From contig JAWZSN010000008.1 in the NCBI GenBank assembly GCA_033875255.1, positions 118,067 to 182,066 of the forward strand: a stretch of DNA of 64,000 nt, read 5' to 3'. This DNA is from Marinimicrococcus sp033875255. Its GTDB lineage: Bacteria; Pseudomonadota; Alphaproteobacteria; Geminicoccales; Geminicoccaceae. Shown here in pieces: positions 36,272 through 45,134 of this stretch; the first letter of the stretch is position 1; each line of letters begins with the position of its first letter. The notes beneath the pieces were generated by a model. The model did no database searches. It worked only from the letters and a program-made list of their open reading frames with translations, and had not been told where the DNA came from. Both the position numbers and the translations under genes were made by a program.

Positions 36272-37515
36272 GCAGCCTTCTCCCCGGCGGCAGCGACGGC
36301 CCCACGGGCCAGCAGCGCCTCGATCTCGTCTTCCTCGAACCCGGCCTCGCGCAGCACCGCGAGGCTGTGCTCGCCGATCCGCGGCGACGGCAGCCGGAAC
36401 GTTCCGGGGCTTTCCGAGAGACGCGGGATGATGTTGTGCATCAGCACCGCACCCGCATCCTCGTCTTCCATCTCGACCAGCACCTCGCGCTCCTTGATGT
36501 GCCGGTCCTCGATGAGCTGGTCGACCTCGTAGACCGGCCCCACCGTGACGCCAGCTTGCTCCATGATCTCCAGAATCTCGGCCTGGTCGTGGCGCTCCAT
36601 CCACTCCTGGACCACGCCGTCGACCACCTCGATGTTGGCCACCCGGTCGGTGTTGGTGCGAAACCGCGGGTCCTCCATCAGCTCGGGCCGGCCGATGGTC
36701 TTGAACACCCGCTCGGCCATCGACTGCATCGAGGCCGACATGGCCACGAACCGGCCGTCCCTGGTGCGATAGACGTTGCGCGGTGCCGTGGTGGTCGAGC
36801 GGCTGCCGGTGCGCTGCGGCTTCCTGCCGGCAAGCGCGTAGATCGCCGGATCGGGACCGCACACCGAGAGGATCGGCTCGAGCAGCGAGAGGTCGATCAC
36901 CTGGCCCTGGCCGGTGGCCTCGGCGTGGCGCAGCGCCACCATCACAGCGAACGCGCCCTGCAGGCCGGCGATCATGTCGGCCAGCGCCGTGGCCGGGAGC
37001 ACCGGCGCCCGGTCGGCATAGCCGGTCTTGGCGGCAAAGCCCGACATCGCCTCGACCAGCGTGCCGAAGCCCGGCCGGGCGCTGTAGGGGCCGGTCTGGC
37101 CGAAGCCGGAGACGCGCAGGATCACCAGGCGCGGGTTGCGCTCGAGCAGGCGCTCGGGGCCGAGCCCGATCTTCTCGAGCGTGCCCGGCTTGAAGCTCTC
37201 GATGAAGACATGGGCGTTATCGACAAGCCGCAGGAGGGCCTCCTTGCCACCGTCGGCGCGGAGATCGAGGGCGAGGCTGCGCTTGTTGCGGCCATAGACC
37301 TTCCAGTGGATGCTGATCCCCTCGACGCACCAGTCGCGCAGGGGATCGCCCTTGCCCGGGTCCTCGACCTTGACGGTATCGGCGCCGAAGTCGGCCAGTT
37401 GCAGACTCAGCATGTTGCCGCAGACCAGGCGGGAGAGGTCGAGCACCCGCACGCCCTCGAGCGGTGCTGTCCTCGCAGGGTCGAACGAATGCGGCATCGG
37501 CAGGGACTCCTTCAT
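36268..37515 (-). CDS. CaiB/BaiF family class III CoA-transferase
   Basis: 415 residues. Moves CoA between organic acids. Seen: LEGVRVLDLSRLVCGNMLSLQLADFGADTVKVEDP at the N-terminus, GKVEDPGKGDP-type loop, YGRNKRSLALDL near residue 74, and ALADMIAGLQGAFAVMVAL near residue 180 with the catalytic aspartate of the family. Starts in a TGATG overlap with the ABC ATPase gene and overlaps the lyase gene by four bases, so transporter and CoA enzymes form one operon: uptake, CoA activation and cleavage of an organic acid (inference). The substrate is not identifiable. Confidence 0.85.
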   Translation of the reverse strand: MKESLPMPHSFDPARTAPLEGVRVLDLSRLVCGNMLSLQLADFGADTVKVEDPGKGDPLRDWCVEGISIHWKVYGRNKRSLALDLRADGGKEALLRLVDNAHVFIESFKPGTLEKIGLGPERLLERNPRLVILRVSGFGQTGPYSARPGFGTLVEAMSGFAAKTGYADRAPVLPATALADMIAGLQGAFAVMVALRHAEATGQGQVIDLSLLEPILSVCGPDPAIYALAGRKPQRTGSRSTTTAPRNVYRTRDGRFVAMSASMQSMAERVFKTIGRPELMEDPRFRTNTDRVANIEVVDGVVQEWMERHDQAEILEIMEQAGVTVGPVYEVDQLIEDRHIKEREVLVEMEDEDAGAVLMHNIIPRLSESPGTFRLPSPRIGEHSLAVLREAGFEEDEIEALLARGAVAAAGEKAA

Positions 37516-38591
37516 CAGCCGGCAGCCGGGGCAGGAAAGACGGCGACGTCGCGCTCGGGCAGGCCCAGCGCCACCTCGCCGCTGGCGAGATCGGCCTCGG
37601 TCTCGACCCGGACGGCCTGGCCACCCACCTCGACCGTGTAGAGCCAGCGGGCACCCATGTAGGCGCGCTCGGTAATCCTGCCCTTTAGGAGGCTTCCGGC
37701 CGTGCCGCCGCCCACATGGATGCGTTCGGGGCGCACCGCCAAGGTGGCGCGGCTGCCCCGGGCCATGCCGTCGCCGCCCTCCACGGTGATGGCCTGCCCG
37801 TCCGCCAGCCGCACCACGAGACGCCCACCCGCCTGCTCCATCACCTCGCCGGTGAAGAAGTTGCTGGTGCCGATGAAGTCGGCGACGAACGGATCGGCCG
37901 GCTGCTCATAGATCTCGTGGGGCGTGCCGAGCTGGACGATGCGGCCCTTGCTCATCACCGCGATCCGGTCGCTGAGCGAGAGCGCCTCGGTCTGGTCGTG
38001 GGTGACATAGATGGTGGTGATCCCCACCTCGCGCTGGAGGTGGCGCAGCCAGGTGCGGGCGCGGTCGCGCAGCTTGGCGTCGAGATTGGAGAGCGGCTCG
38101 TCGAGCAGCAGCACCTTGGGCTTGTAGACCAGCGTGCGGGCCAGGGCCACGCGCTGCTGCTGGCCGCCGGAGAGCTGCGAGGGATAACGGTCGGCGAAGC
38201 TCTCCATCTCCACCAGCGCCAGGGCCTCGTGGATCAGCTCCTTCTGTTTCGCCCGCGCGATACGCCGGAGCTGGAGCGGAAACGCGACATTCTCCTGCAC
38301 CGTCTTGTGCGGCCAGAGCGCGTAGGACTGGAATACCAGACCCAGATTGCGGTGCTCGGCCTCGACGAAGACGCCCTTGCCGGAGTCGAAGAAGGTCTCG
38401 CCGCCCACCGCGAGGAAGCCGGAGGTCGGACGCTCGAGGCCGGCGATGGCCGCCAGCGTCGTCGACTTGCCGCAGCCCGAGGGGCCCAGCAGCGTAACGA
38501 ACTCGCGGTCGGCCACCGTCAGGGACACCCGGTCGACGGCGACGACCTCGCCGTAGCGCCGCACCAGGTCGCGAAGCACCACCTCAGCCAT
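37515..38591 (-). CDS. ABC transporter ATPase, Fe3+/polyamine (FbpC/PotA) type
   Basis: 358 residues: LLGPSGCGKSTTL (Walker A), LVFQSYALWPHKTV (Q-loop), LSGGQQQRVALARTL, VLLLDEPLSNLDAKLRD (Walker B/D-loop), YVTHDQTEAL (H-loop), then a C-terminal TOBE domain (LAVRPERIHVGG near residue 285). Typical of importers for iron, putrescine/spermidine or phosphonates. Overlaps the permease gene by eight bases. Confidence 0.88.
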   Translation of the reverse strand: MAEVVLRDLVRRYGEVVAVDRVSLTVADREFVTLLGPSGCGKSTTLAAIAGLERPTSGFLAVGGETFFDSGKGVFVEAEHRNLGLVFQSYALWPHKTVQENVAFPLQLRRIARAKQKELIHEALALVEMESFADRYPSQLSGGQQQRVALARTLVYKPKVLLLDEPLSNLDAKLRDRARTWLRHLQREVGITTIYVTHDQTEALSLSDRIAVMSKGRIVQLGTPHEIYEQPADPFVADFIGTSNFFTGEVMEQAGGRLVVRLADGQAITVEGGDGMARGSRATLAVRPERIHVGGGTAGSLLKGRITERAYMGARWLYTVEVGGQAVRVETEADLASGEVALGLPERDVAVFPAPAAG

Positions 38592-40326
38592 AGATCTTCA
38601 CCTTGAACAGCTTGCGGGTGACGACGACGAAGACGGCCACCACGAGGATCTGCAGCACCGCCAGCGCTGCCACGGGTCCAGCCTCGCCCTGCGCCCAGAA
38701 GCTCAGCATCACCGTCCCCATCACCTCGCTCCCCGGCGCGTAGAGAAAGACCGCGGCCGAGTATTCCTTGATGAAGTGGATGAAGAGAATGGCGAAGCAG
38801 GAGAGCAGGGCCGGCCGGATCAGGCCGGCCAGGATGCGTCGGCAGGTCGTCCACCAGTCGGCCCCGGCGGTGCGCGCGGCGCGGTCGAGATCGTGCCCGA
38901 TCTGCATCAGCGTCGGCGCCACGGCGCCGAAGCCGGTCGGCAGGTAGCGCATGATGTAGATCAGCACGAGGATCCAGATGGTGTTCCTGAGACCACCCAG
39001 GAACGGCATCAGCGTAACCGCGTAGAAGGCACCGAGGCCCACCAGGATGCCGGGGATGGCGCGCGGATAGAGCGCCACGAACTCGAGCTGACGCCGCCAA
39101 CGCCACTGCGAGCGATGCACCAGCAGGGCCACGAGAGCGATGAAGACCGTCCCGAGGGCGCCGCCCACCAGGGCGATCTCCAGCGTGTTGACGATGGAGC
39201 GGACATAGACAGGGTAGGAGAAGATGAAGGTCCAGTTGTCCCAGGTCAGCGTGTCGACGAGCGGCACCAGCGGCGAGAGGAAGCTGGTGAAGGCCCGCAG
39301 CACGAGGCCCAGGATCACAGCACCCGTGCCGAAGACGAAATAGAGCAGCAGGAAGGCGAAGGCCGCCCAGCGGAGCCTGCCGAGCCTGAGGAGCCGCGGC
39401 CGGCTGGCCTTGCCGCCCACCGTGACGAAGCGCTGCGCGTTCCTGAGCAGACGGTTCTGCAGGAGCACCAGCAGGGTGATGACGATGAGCAGCACCACCG
39501 CGGCCGCGCCCACGAGCCCGTAGTCCTTCACCGGCGCCTCGAAGCCGCGCTCGTAAAGGAAGGTGGTGAAGAAGCGCAGGCCGACCGGGCCACCCAGAAA
39601 GAGCGGCATCGCCAGCATCTCTAGCGCGATCACGAAATTGAGGATCGTGCTGTAGACCAGGGCCGGACGCAGCAGCGGGATCGTGACGGAGAAGAGAATG
39701 CGGAACGGGCCGGCGCCGGCCACGCGTGCCGCCTCCTCCAGCGCCGGATCCTGCTGGGTCGCCGAGGCGATGCAGTAGAGATAGGTGAGCGGCGCCAGGG
39801 AGAGGCCGGCGGCGAGCGAGAGCCCGGGGATCGTGTAGAGATTCCACGGCTGCCCGCCGGTGAGCTGCATCACATAGCCGGTGATGTAGCCCGAGGGCCC
39901 GTACATGATGACCCAGCCCAGCGCCAGAACGAGGTGCGAGACGAACAGGGTCCACAAGAGCGCGTCACCGAAGAAGTGCCGCCACGGCACGTCGGTGCGG
40001 CCAACGAGGATCGCCGTCACCAGCCCCACCACCTGCGCGATCACGGTCGAGAGAAAGGCGAAGAGCAGGGTGTTGCCCAGTACTTCGCGAAACTCCGGCG
40101 CGCCTACGAGATTGGCGTAGTTCACCAGCGTCAGCGCCTGACCGTCCTCGTAGATCGGCCGGTCGATGAAGGACTGGTAGATGATCGGCAGGATGGGTGC
40201 CGCCACCAGCAGAAGGCAAGCCAGCGCAATGCCGTACTGCAAGAGCGGGTCGCGCCGGCGCCAGGAGCGCGGCGGGGCGAGATCGCCGGTGGAGGCGGCT
40301 GGCGCCGCGTGAATCTTGGTGGCCAT
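38584..40326 (-). CDS. ABC transporter permease, fused two-domain (Fe3+/polyamine type)
   Basis: 580 residues from ATG 40326, a tandem permease with two six-helix BPD domains, as in FbpB-type iron transporters. The EAA loops are EEAARVAGAGPFRILFSVTIPLLRPAL near residue 215 and DRAARTAGADWWTTCRRILAGLIRPAL near residue 500. Twelve predicted helices. A single polypeptide replaces the usual permease pair. Lies between the binding-protein gene and the ATPase gene. Confidence 0.87.
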   Translation of the reverse strand: MATKIHAAPAASTGDLAPPRSWRRRDPLLQYGIALACLLLVAAPILPIIYQSFIDRPIYEDGQALTLVNYANLVGAPEFREVLGNTLLFAFLSTVIAQVVGLVTAILVGRTDVPWRHFFGDALLWTLFVSHLVLALGWVIMYGPSGYITGYVMQLTGGQPWNLYTIPGLSLAAGLSLAPLTYLYCIASATQQDPALEEAARVAGAGPFRILFSVTIPLLRPALVYSTILNFVIALEMLAMPLFLGGPVGLRFFTTFLYERGFEAPVKDYGLVGAAAVVLLIVITLLVLLQNRLLRNAQRFVTVGGKASRPRLLRLGRLRWAAFAFLLLYFVFGTGAVILGLVLRAFTSFLSPLVPLVDTLTWDNWTFIFSYPVYVRSIVNTLEIALVGGALGTVFIALVALLVHRSQWRWRRQLEFVALYPRAIPGILVGLGAFYAVTLMPFLGGLRNTIWILVLIYIMRYLPTGFGAVAPTLMQIGHDLDRAARTAGADWWTTCRRILAGLIRPALLSCFAILFIHFIKEYSAAVFLYAPGSEVMGTVMLSFWAQGEAGPVAALAVLQILVVAVFVVVTRKLFKVKIYG

Positions 40327-40407
40327 GTCTGTCCGGCGACGGCCGCACCCGCGCAGGCGCGGCCGTCCTCTCATGGTTGCTTGCAGGCAGTCTCGAACGG
40401 TCGCTGC

Positions 40408-41529
40408 CTACTGGGCCTGCGAGAACGCCTTCTTCCAGCGCGCGAGGAACTCGTCGCGCTTCTCGAGCATCTCGCGGTCATACTCGACGAGAACGACGTT
40501 GCTCTCGCCGCCGACCGCCTCGGTGATCGAGCTGTAGGTGAAGAAGGGCACCTCGTCGGCCTTCACGTCCGGCCGGTAGGGGGTGAGCCCGCCCTTGCCG
40601 AACGCCACCTGGCCGGCATGGGAGAGGATGAAGTCGAGCATCAGCTTGGCCGAGCTCGGGCTCTTGGCACCCTTGGCGACCGCCATGCCGCGCATGAAGA
40701 TCGGTGTGCCGTCCTGCGGAAAGTGCCAGCCGATCAGCGCCTTCCTGGCCGGATCGCTCATCTTCGGGAAGACCACGATGCCCGAGAGAAACCAGCCGAT
40801 GGTGTACTCGCCGCTGGTGATCTTCTCGAGCTGCGGCCCGGCCGAGCGCTCGGGACGGGCGAGCGGACCCAGCGTGTCGAACACGTCCCAGGCGTCCTCG
40901 TGCTTCTTGACCCAGGCCCAGTAGAGCGAGAGGCCGAAGCTGCTGGCGGCGGCGTTGTAGGTGGTGAGCTTGTTGTCGAGTTTGACCTCGCCGCTTTTCG
41001 CGAGCTCGGCGATCTCGTGGATCGACTTGGGCGCTTTTGCCTCGGGCAGAAGCTGCTTGTTGTAGACGATGATCATCGGGTCGGTGGAGACGGTGTACAG
41101 TCCCGGCCGCGGCTTGGCCCAGTCGGGCACCTTGTCGGCCTCGGGTGACTTGTAGTCGACCGCTTCGCCCTTGTCGGTGAACTCAAGCCAGTTGTCGATG
41201 GAGCCGGTAGCGACCATGTCGGCAGTACGGGTGCCCGAGGAGTTCTCGGCATAGTAGCGCTCGAAGATCTCGCCGCCGAGGTCGAGAGTCTCGACCTTGA
41301 TCCACGGGTAGAGCTCGTTGAAGCCCTTAATGACCGGCGCCCAGTTATACTCGGCCATGTTGGAGTAGACGAGCAGGCCCTGCTCGTTCCTCGAGGCCTC
41401 GACGAGCTTGTCGTAATCGGCCGGGTAGTAGTCGGGCCGCTCGGCGGCCGTCGCCGACCCCGCCGACGCGGCAAAGGCGATGGCGGCCGCGAAGGTAGCG
41501 CCCAGGAAGATCCTTCTGGTCTTTTTCAT
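40408..41529 (-). CDS. Extracellular solute-binding protein, Fe3+/polyamine-type (family 1)
   Basis: 373 residues from ATG 41529 with a signal peptide (KKTRRIFLGATFAAAIAFAASAGSATA). Mature protein begins RPDYYPADYDKLVEASRNEQGLLVYSNMAEYNW, the start of AfuA/FbpA-like proteins; TSGEYTIGWFLSGIV near residue 240 and AKSPSSAKLMLDFILS near residue 295 are further family blocks. No tyrosine pair typical of ferric-binding proteins is obvious, so organic ligands are possible; the CoA genes downstream favour an organic acid or amino compound. Confidence 0.85.
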   Translation of the reverse strand: MKKTRRIFLGATFAAAIAFAASAGSATAAERPDYYPADYDKLVEASRNEQGLLVYSNMAEYNWAPVIKGFNELYPWIKVETLDLGGEIFERYYAENSSGTRTADMVATGSIDNWLEFTDKGEAVDYKSPEADKVPDWAKPRPGLYTVSTDPMIIVYNKQLLPEAKAPKSIHEIAELAKSGEVKLDNKLTTYNAAASSFGLSLYWAWVKKHEDAWDVFDTLGPLARPERSAGPQLEKITSGEYTIGWFLSGIVVFPKMSDPARKALIGWHFPQDGTPIFMRGMAVAKGAKSPSSAKLMLDFILSHAGQVAFGKGGLTPYRPDVKADEVPFFTYSSITEAVGGESNVVLVEYDREMLEKRDEFLARWKKAFSQAQ

Positions 41530-41612
41530 TCGTCTGCCTCCTGATCCGGTTGCCGGTCGTGACGCCGGCTGCCCCGTTGCCGCCCCGCCGAATGTGGCGC
41601 GGCGGCTTCCTC

Positions 41613-42269
41613 TCAAAAACGCTCGATGTGGACGCGGACAAGCTCTCCCAGCCGCTCCAGATCGCGTGCCTCGAGCGCGTCGAGCATGGCGAAATGCTCC
41701 GCGCTCGCCCCGCGCAGCCCGCTGACGGTCTGCCAGCGGCCGGTCGAGCCCTGGTCGGCGCGCTCCCGCTGATGACGGATCAACGCTTCCAGCGGGCGAT
41801 TGCCGGAAAGCTCGTAGAAGCGGCGATGGAACGCGAAGTTAGAGGCCACCTGCTGCGGCCGCCCCCCATGCTCGATCGCTTGCTCGAAAGCCGACGCGAG
41901 CCCGCGCAGCCCGTCAAGGTCGTCCGGCGAGACACGCTCGAGAATCATCGGCAGGGCCCCCGTCTCGAGGATCACGCGCACCTGGCACAGCTGCGCGCGC
42001 TGTGCCGCGTCGACCACAGCGACCCTGTAACCGTAGTTCAGTCGGTGCTCGACCAGCCCCTGGCTCTCCAGGTCGGCCAGTGCCCTGCGTATGGCGGCGC
42101 GCGACGTGCCGTAGCGGCGCTCGAGCTCGCTCTGCCGCAACCACTGGCCGGGCGCCACGGCACCGAAGACGATGTCGTGCCGCAGCGACGTCAGCAGCGC
42201 GTCGCCGCCCTGCGCTTCCGTCTCCTGCTCCGCGCCATCGGCCCGGACTCTGGCCTTAGACGCGGCCAA
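41613..42269 (-). CDS. GntR-family regulator (FCD type)
   Basis: 218 residues from a TTG at 42269 preceded by GGGGGAGG; no ATG is usable in this frame, so the start is uncertain. Winged helix: LLTSLRHDIVFGAVAPGQWLRQSELERRYGTSRAAIRRALADLESQGLVEHR (residues about 20-70). The FCD effector domain follows with the metal-type histidines in FAFHRRFYELSGN near residue 140 and EHFAMLDALEARD. It sits directly upstream of the binding-protein operon in the same direction and probably controls it, the CoA enzymes, or the SDR gene. Confidence 0.8.
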   Translation of the reverse strand: MAASKARVRADGAEQETEAQGGDALLTSLRHDIVFGAVAPGQWLRQSELERRYGTSRAAIRRALADLESQGLVEHRLNYGYRVAVVDAAQRAQLCQVRVILETGALPMILERVSPDDLDGLRGLASAFEQAIEHGGRPQQVASNFAFHRRFYELSGNRPLEALIRHQRERADQGSTGRWQTVSGLRGASAEHFAMLDALEARDLERLGELVRVHIERF

Positions 42270-42338
42270 GACGCCTCCCCCTTCTCGTTGCTGCAACCAT
42301 GCGGCCGGCAGCCGACCGATGCAACCATTGGCGACGAT

Positions 42339-42350
42339 ATTGGCGCCAAT
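42339..42350. promoter_or_regulatory. Palindrome ATTGGCGCCAAT upstream of the GntR gene
   Basis: A perfect 12-base palindrome in the 104-base gap between the SDR and GntR genes. A half-site ATTGGCG repeats at 42327-42333, and the sequence TGCAACCAT occurs twice (42292-42300 and 42320-42328). Such a cluster beside a regulator gene suggests autoregulation; no sigma-70 promoter is obvious. Confidence 0.45.
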
Positions 42351-42373
42351 TTTTTCAGGAAGAGGCGCGTCTC

Positions 42374-43120
42374 TCAGATCATGTAGTCGCCGCCATTGGG
42401 GTTGATGCTGGCGCCGACGAAGTAGGAGCCCTCCTCGGAGGCGAGGAGCAGGGCCGCGGGGGCGATCTCGTGGACCTCGCCGAAGCGGCCGATGGGCAGC
42501 TCGCCCTTCTTCATCTCCAGCCAGCTCTGCGGCAGGGCGTTGAGCAGCGGCGTGTTGATGGGGCCGGGGTTGATGCAGTTCGCGGTGATGCCGTCCCTCG
42601 CCACCTCGTAGGCCAGCGACTTGGTGAAGCCCATGATGCCGGCCTTGGCGGCGCAGTAATGCGCCATGGTGGGACCGCCCTTGTGGCCGAGCTGGGAGGA
42701 GAGGTTGATGATCCGGCCCCAGCCCTTGCGCTTCATGGCGGGCAGCACCTCGCGGGTGCAAAGGAACGTGCCGCGCAGATGGACCGCGATCATCCGGTCG
42801 AACATCCCGGTGGGCATGCCCTCCACCGGGTGGGTGGTGTCCATGCCGGCATTGTTGACCAGGATGTCGATGTCGCCCAAAGCACCCGCGAGCTTCGCGA
42901 ACGCCGCCCTGACGGCAGCCTCGTCCGACACGTCGGCGGCAGCGCCGGCCGTCTTCCGGCCCTGGCCGGCAAGCTCGGCGGCGGTGGCCTCGGCCCTGCC
43001 CTCGTCGAGGTCGATGATTCCCACCGAAGCACCCTCGCTGGCGAAAAGCCGTGCGATGGCGAGCCCGATGCCGCTGCAGCCGCCCGTGACGACGGCCACC
43101 TTGCCGCTCAGCTTGCCCAT
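42374..43120 (-). CDS. Short-chain dehydrogenase/reductase (SDR)
   Basis: 248 residues from ATG 43120. Classical SDR: VAVVTGGCSGIGLAIARLF (cofactor loop TGxxxGxG), IIDLDEG after strand 2 (acidic, so NAD rather than NADP is likely), LVNNAGMD near residue 86, catalytic Ser in NLSSQLGHKGG near residue 138, and YCAAKAG (YxxxK) near residue 153. Overlaps the end of the OppF-like ATPase gene by 13 bases, so it belongs to the peptide-type ABC operon. Substrate probably a hydroxyacid or sugar-like alcohol; cannot be named. Confidence 0.85.
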   Translation of the reverse strand: MGKLSGKVAVVTGGCSGIGLAIARLFASEGASVGIIDLDEGRAEATAAELAGQGRKTAGAAADVSDEAAVRAAFAKLAGALGDIDILVNNAGMDTTHPVEGMPTGMFDRMIAVHLRGTFLCTREVLPAMKRKGWGRIINLSSQLGHKGGPTMAHYCAAKAGIMGFTKSLAYEVARDGITANCINPGPINTPLLNALPQSWLEMKKGELPIGRFGEVHEIAPAALLLASEEGSYFVGASINPNGGDYMI

Positions 43121-44157
43121 TCTTCCTCCCGCTTTTCTGGCGCCGGCGTCAGGATGCGCTCGGCCTCGCTCTGGAAACGCTCGAAATAGTCCACCGCCTT
43201 CTCCATCCGCGCGACCTCCTCGTGGCGCCAGCAGCGCACCTCGTGGCCGGGTGCGACCGCCTCGGCAGGCGGCATCTGCCGGCACCGGTCGATGGCGAGC
43301 GGACAGCGGCCCTCGAGCGGGCAGCCGGGCGGCAGGTCGATGGGGCTGGGGATCTCACCCTCCAGCCGGATCGTGCTCTCGCGCCGCAGCTCCGGGTTGG
43401 GCAGCAGCACCGAGGCCAGCAGGCCCACCGAATAGGGATGGCGCGGTGCCGCGAAGAGCTCGGCCGCCGGCCCCTGCTCGACGATGGAGCCCAGATAGAG
43501 CACGGCCACCCGGTGGCTCAGATAGCGCACCGTGCTGAGGTCGTGCGAGATGAAGAGATAGGCGGTGCCCAGCTCCTTCTGCAGGCGGATCAGCAGGTCG
43601 ATGATCTCGGCACGGGCGCTGGGATCGAGGGCGGAGGTGGGCTCGTCCAGGACGATCAGCTCCGGCCGGGAGACGATGGCCCGGGCGATGCCGACCCGCT
43701 GCTGCAGGCCCATGCTGAGCTCGGCCGGGTAGCTGCCGAGCAGCCGCTCGGGCAGGCCCACCCGCTGCGCCGCGAGGAGCACCGCCTTCTCCCGGTCGGC
43801 TCGGCTCGCGCCAAGTGCCGCCATCGGCTCGCCGATGGTCCGGCCCACGACGATGCGCGGATCGAGCGACTCGGCCGGCTCCTGGAACACGAGCTGCATG
43901 CGGCCGCGCAGCTCCGGCGAGCGCACCGTGCGGCGGCCGCCCATGGGCTCGCCGCGAAAGAGGATGCTGCCGCCGGTGGGCTGGATCAGGCCCAGCACGC
44001 AGCGGCCGATGGTGGTCTTGCCGGATCCGGATTCGCCCACCAGGGCCAGCGTCTCGCCGGCATCGACCGTGAAGTCCACGCCGTTGACCGCCTGCACCGC
44101 CTTGCCGCGGCCGATGGGGAAGTGCTGGACGAGGTTCTTGACGTCGAGAAGCGTCAT
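43108..44157 (-). CDS. Peptide-type ABC ATPase (OppF-like) with altered signature motif
   Basis: 349 residues. Walker A GESGSGKTT, Q-loop LVFQEPAESLDP, Walker B LIVLDEPTSALDP and H-loop FISHDLS are canonical, but the signature motif reads LSMGLQQRV instead of LSGGQ. Its partner (44154-45134) shows the complementary defects, so the pair predicts one degenerate ATP site made of the partner's Walker motifs and this LSMGL signature. C-terminal cysteines GCPLEGRCPLAIDRC. The last 35 residues extend beyond the usual end. See findings. Confidence 0.87.
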   Translation of the reverse strand: MTLLDVKNLVQHFPIGRGKAVQAVNGVDFTVDAGETLALVGESGSGKTTIGRCVLGLIQPTGGSILFRGEPMGGRRTVRSPELRGRMQLVFQEPAESLDPRIVVGRTIGEPMAALGASRADREKAVLLAAQRVGLPERLLGSYPAELSMGLQQRVGIARAIVSRPELIVLDEPTSALDPSARAEIIDLLIRLQKELGTAYLFISHDLSTVRYLSHRVAVLYLGSIVEQGPAAELFAAPRHPYSVGLLASVLLPNPELRRESTIRLEGEIPSPIDLPPGCPLEGRCPLAIDRCRQMPPAEAVAPGHEVRCWRHEEVARMEKAVDYFERFQSEAERILTPAPEKREEEWAS

Positions 44158-45134
44158 GCCCGGCGCTCCACCGGATAGTGGCAGCGCACGAGGTGCCCCG
44201 CCTCCAGCTCGCGCAGCTCGGGATGCACGCTGCGACAGTGCTCGCGGACCCGCACGCAGCGCGTCGCGAAGGGACAGCCGGTCTCGGCCGGCTGCGCCTC
44301 GGATGCCGCCTCGCCCTCCTTGAGCCAGTAGCTGCGGAGCTTCGGGTTGTGCGAGAAGGCCGCCAGCAGCAGCACCGAATAGGGGTGCATGGGATTGGCG
44401 AAGAACCGGTCGCGGGAGGCGATCTCCATGATCTCGCCGCCATAGATGATGGCGACGCGGTCGCAGAAATGGGCGGTGATGCCGATGTCCCTCGTGATGA
44501 ACAGCATCGCCGTCCGGTGCCGCTCGGCCAGCCGCTTCAAGAGCTCCAGGACCTGCGCCTGCACCGTGACGTCGAGGCCGCTGGTGGCGTCGTCGGAGAT
44601 CACGAGGCGCGGGTTGCAGATCAGGGCTATGGCCATGACCACGCGCTGTGCCATGCCGCCGGAGAGCTCGTGCGGCCAGGCGGCGTAGCGGCGCTCGGGG
44701 TCGGGGATGCGCACCTCCCTGAGCATCTCGAGGACCCGCTCGCGCAGCTCCTTGCCCTTCAGGCCGAGATGGTACTTGAGGACATTGCCGATCTGCTCGC
44801 CCACGGTGAGCAGCGGGTTGAGCTCGCTGCGCGGGTTGGCGATGACCATGGACATGGCGCGGCCGCGCAGCGCCCGGAGCTGCTCCTCGTCCAGCGTCGA
44901 GAGATCCTGCCCCTCGAAGCGGACGCGGCCCCCGGCGATCCGCCCGGGCGGCGGCACGAGCTGCATGATCGCCCGGGCGAGCGCGGTCTTGCCCGAGCCC
45001 GACTCGCCCACCAGGCCCACGATCTCCCGCTCGCCGATGGTGAGGTCGAGGCCGCGCACCGCCCGGGCCGGCGCCTGGCCGTAGGTGGGGAACTCGACGT
45101 CGAGCCGCTCGACTTCGAGGACGGTGTTGCTCAT
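44154..45134 (-). CDS. Peptide-type ABC ATPase (OppD-like) with degenerate catalytic residues
   Basis: 326 residues, intact frame. Walker A GESGSGKTA and signature LSGGMAQRV are normal, but the Q-loop reads MSMVIANPRSELNPL (no MxFQ glutamine), Walker B reads LVISDDATSGLD (Asp in place of the catalytic Glu), and the switch motif reads FITRDIGI (Arg in place of His). Three independent catalytic positions are lost while nucleotide binding and dimer motifs are kept. It starts in a TGATG overlap with the permease gene. Not a pseudogene by appearance; probably the regulatory half of an asymmetric ATPase pair. Confidence 0.87.
   Translation of the reverse strand: MSNTVLEVERLDVEFPTYGQAPARAVRGLDLTIGEREIVGLVGESGSGKTALARAIMQLVPPPGRIAGGRVRFEGQDLSTLDEEQLRALRGRAMSMVIANPRSELNPLLTVGEQIGNVLKYHLGLKGKELRERVLEMLREVRIPDPERRYAAWPHELSGGMAQRVVMAIALICNPRLVISDDATSGLDVTVQAQVLELLKRLAERHRTAMLFITRDIGITAHFCDRVAIIYGGEIMEIASRDRFFANPMHPYSVLLLAAFSHNPKLRSYWLKEGEAASEAQPAETGCPFATRCVRVREHCRSVHPELRELEAGHLVRCHYPVERRA

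Noticed and set aside
44154..45134. OppD-like ATPase as a decaying pseudogene.
   Set aside because: The frame is intact, the start is coupled to the permease gene, the other motifs are conserved, and the partner protein carries the matching signature change.
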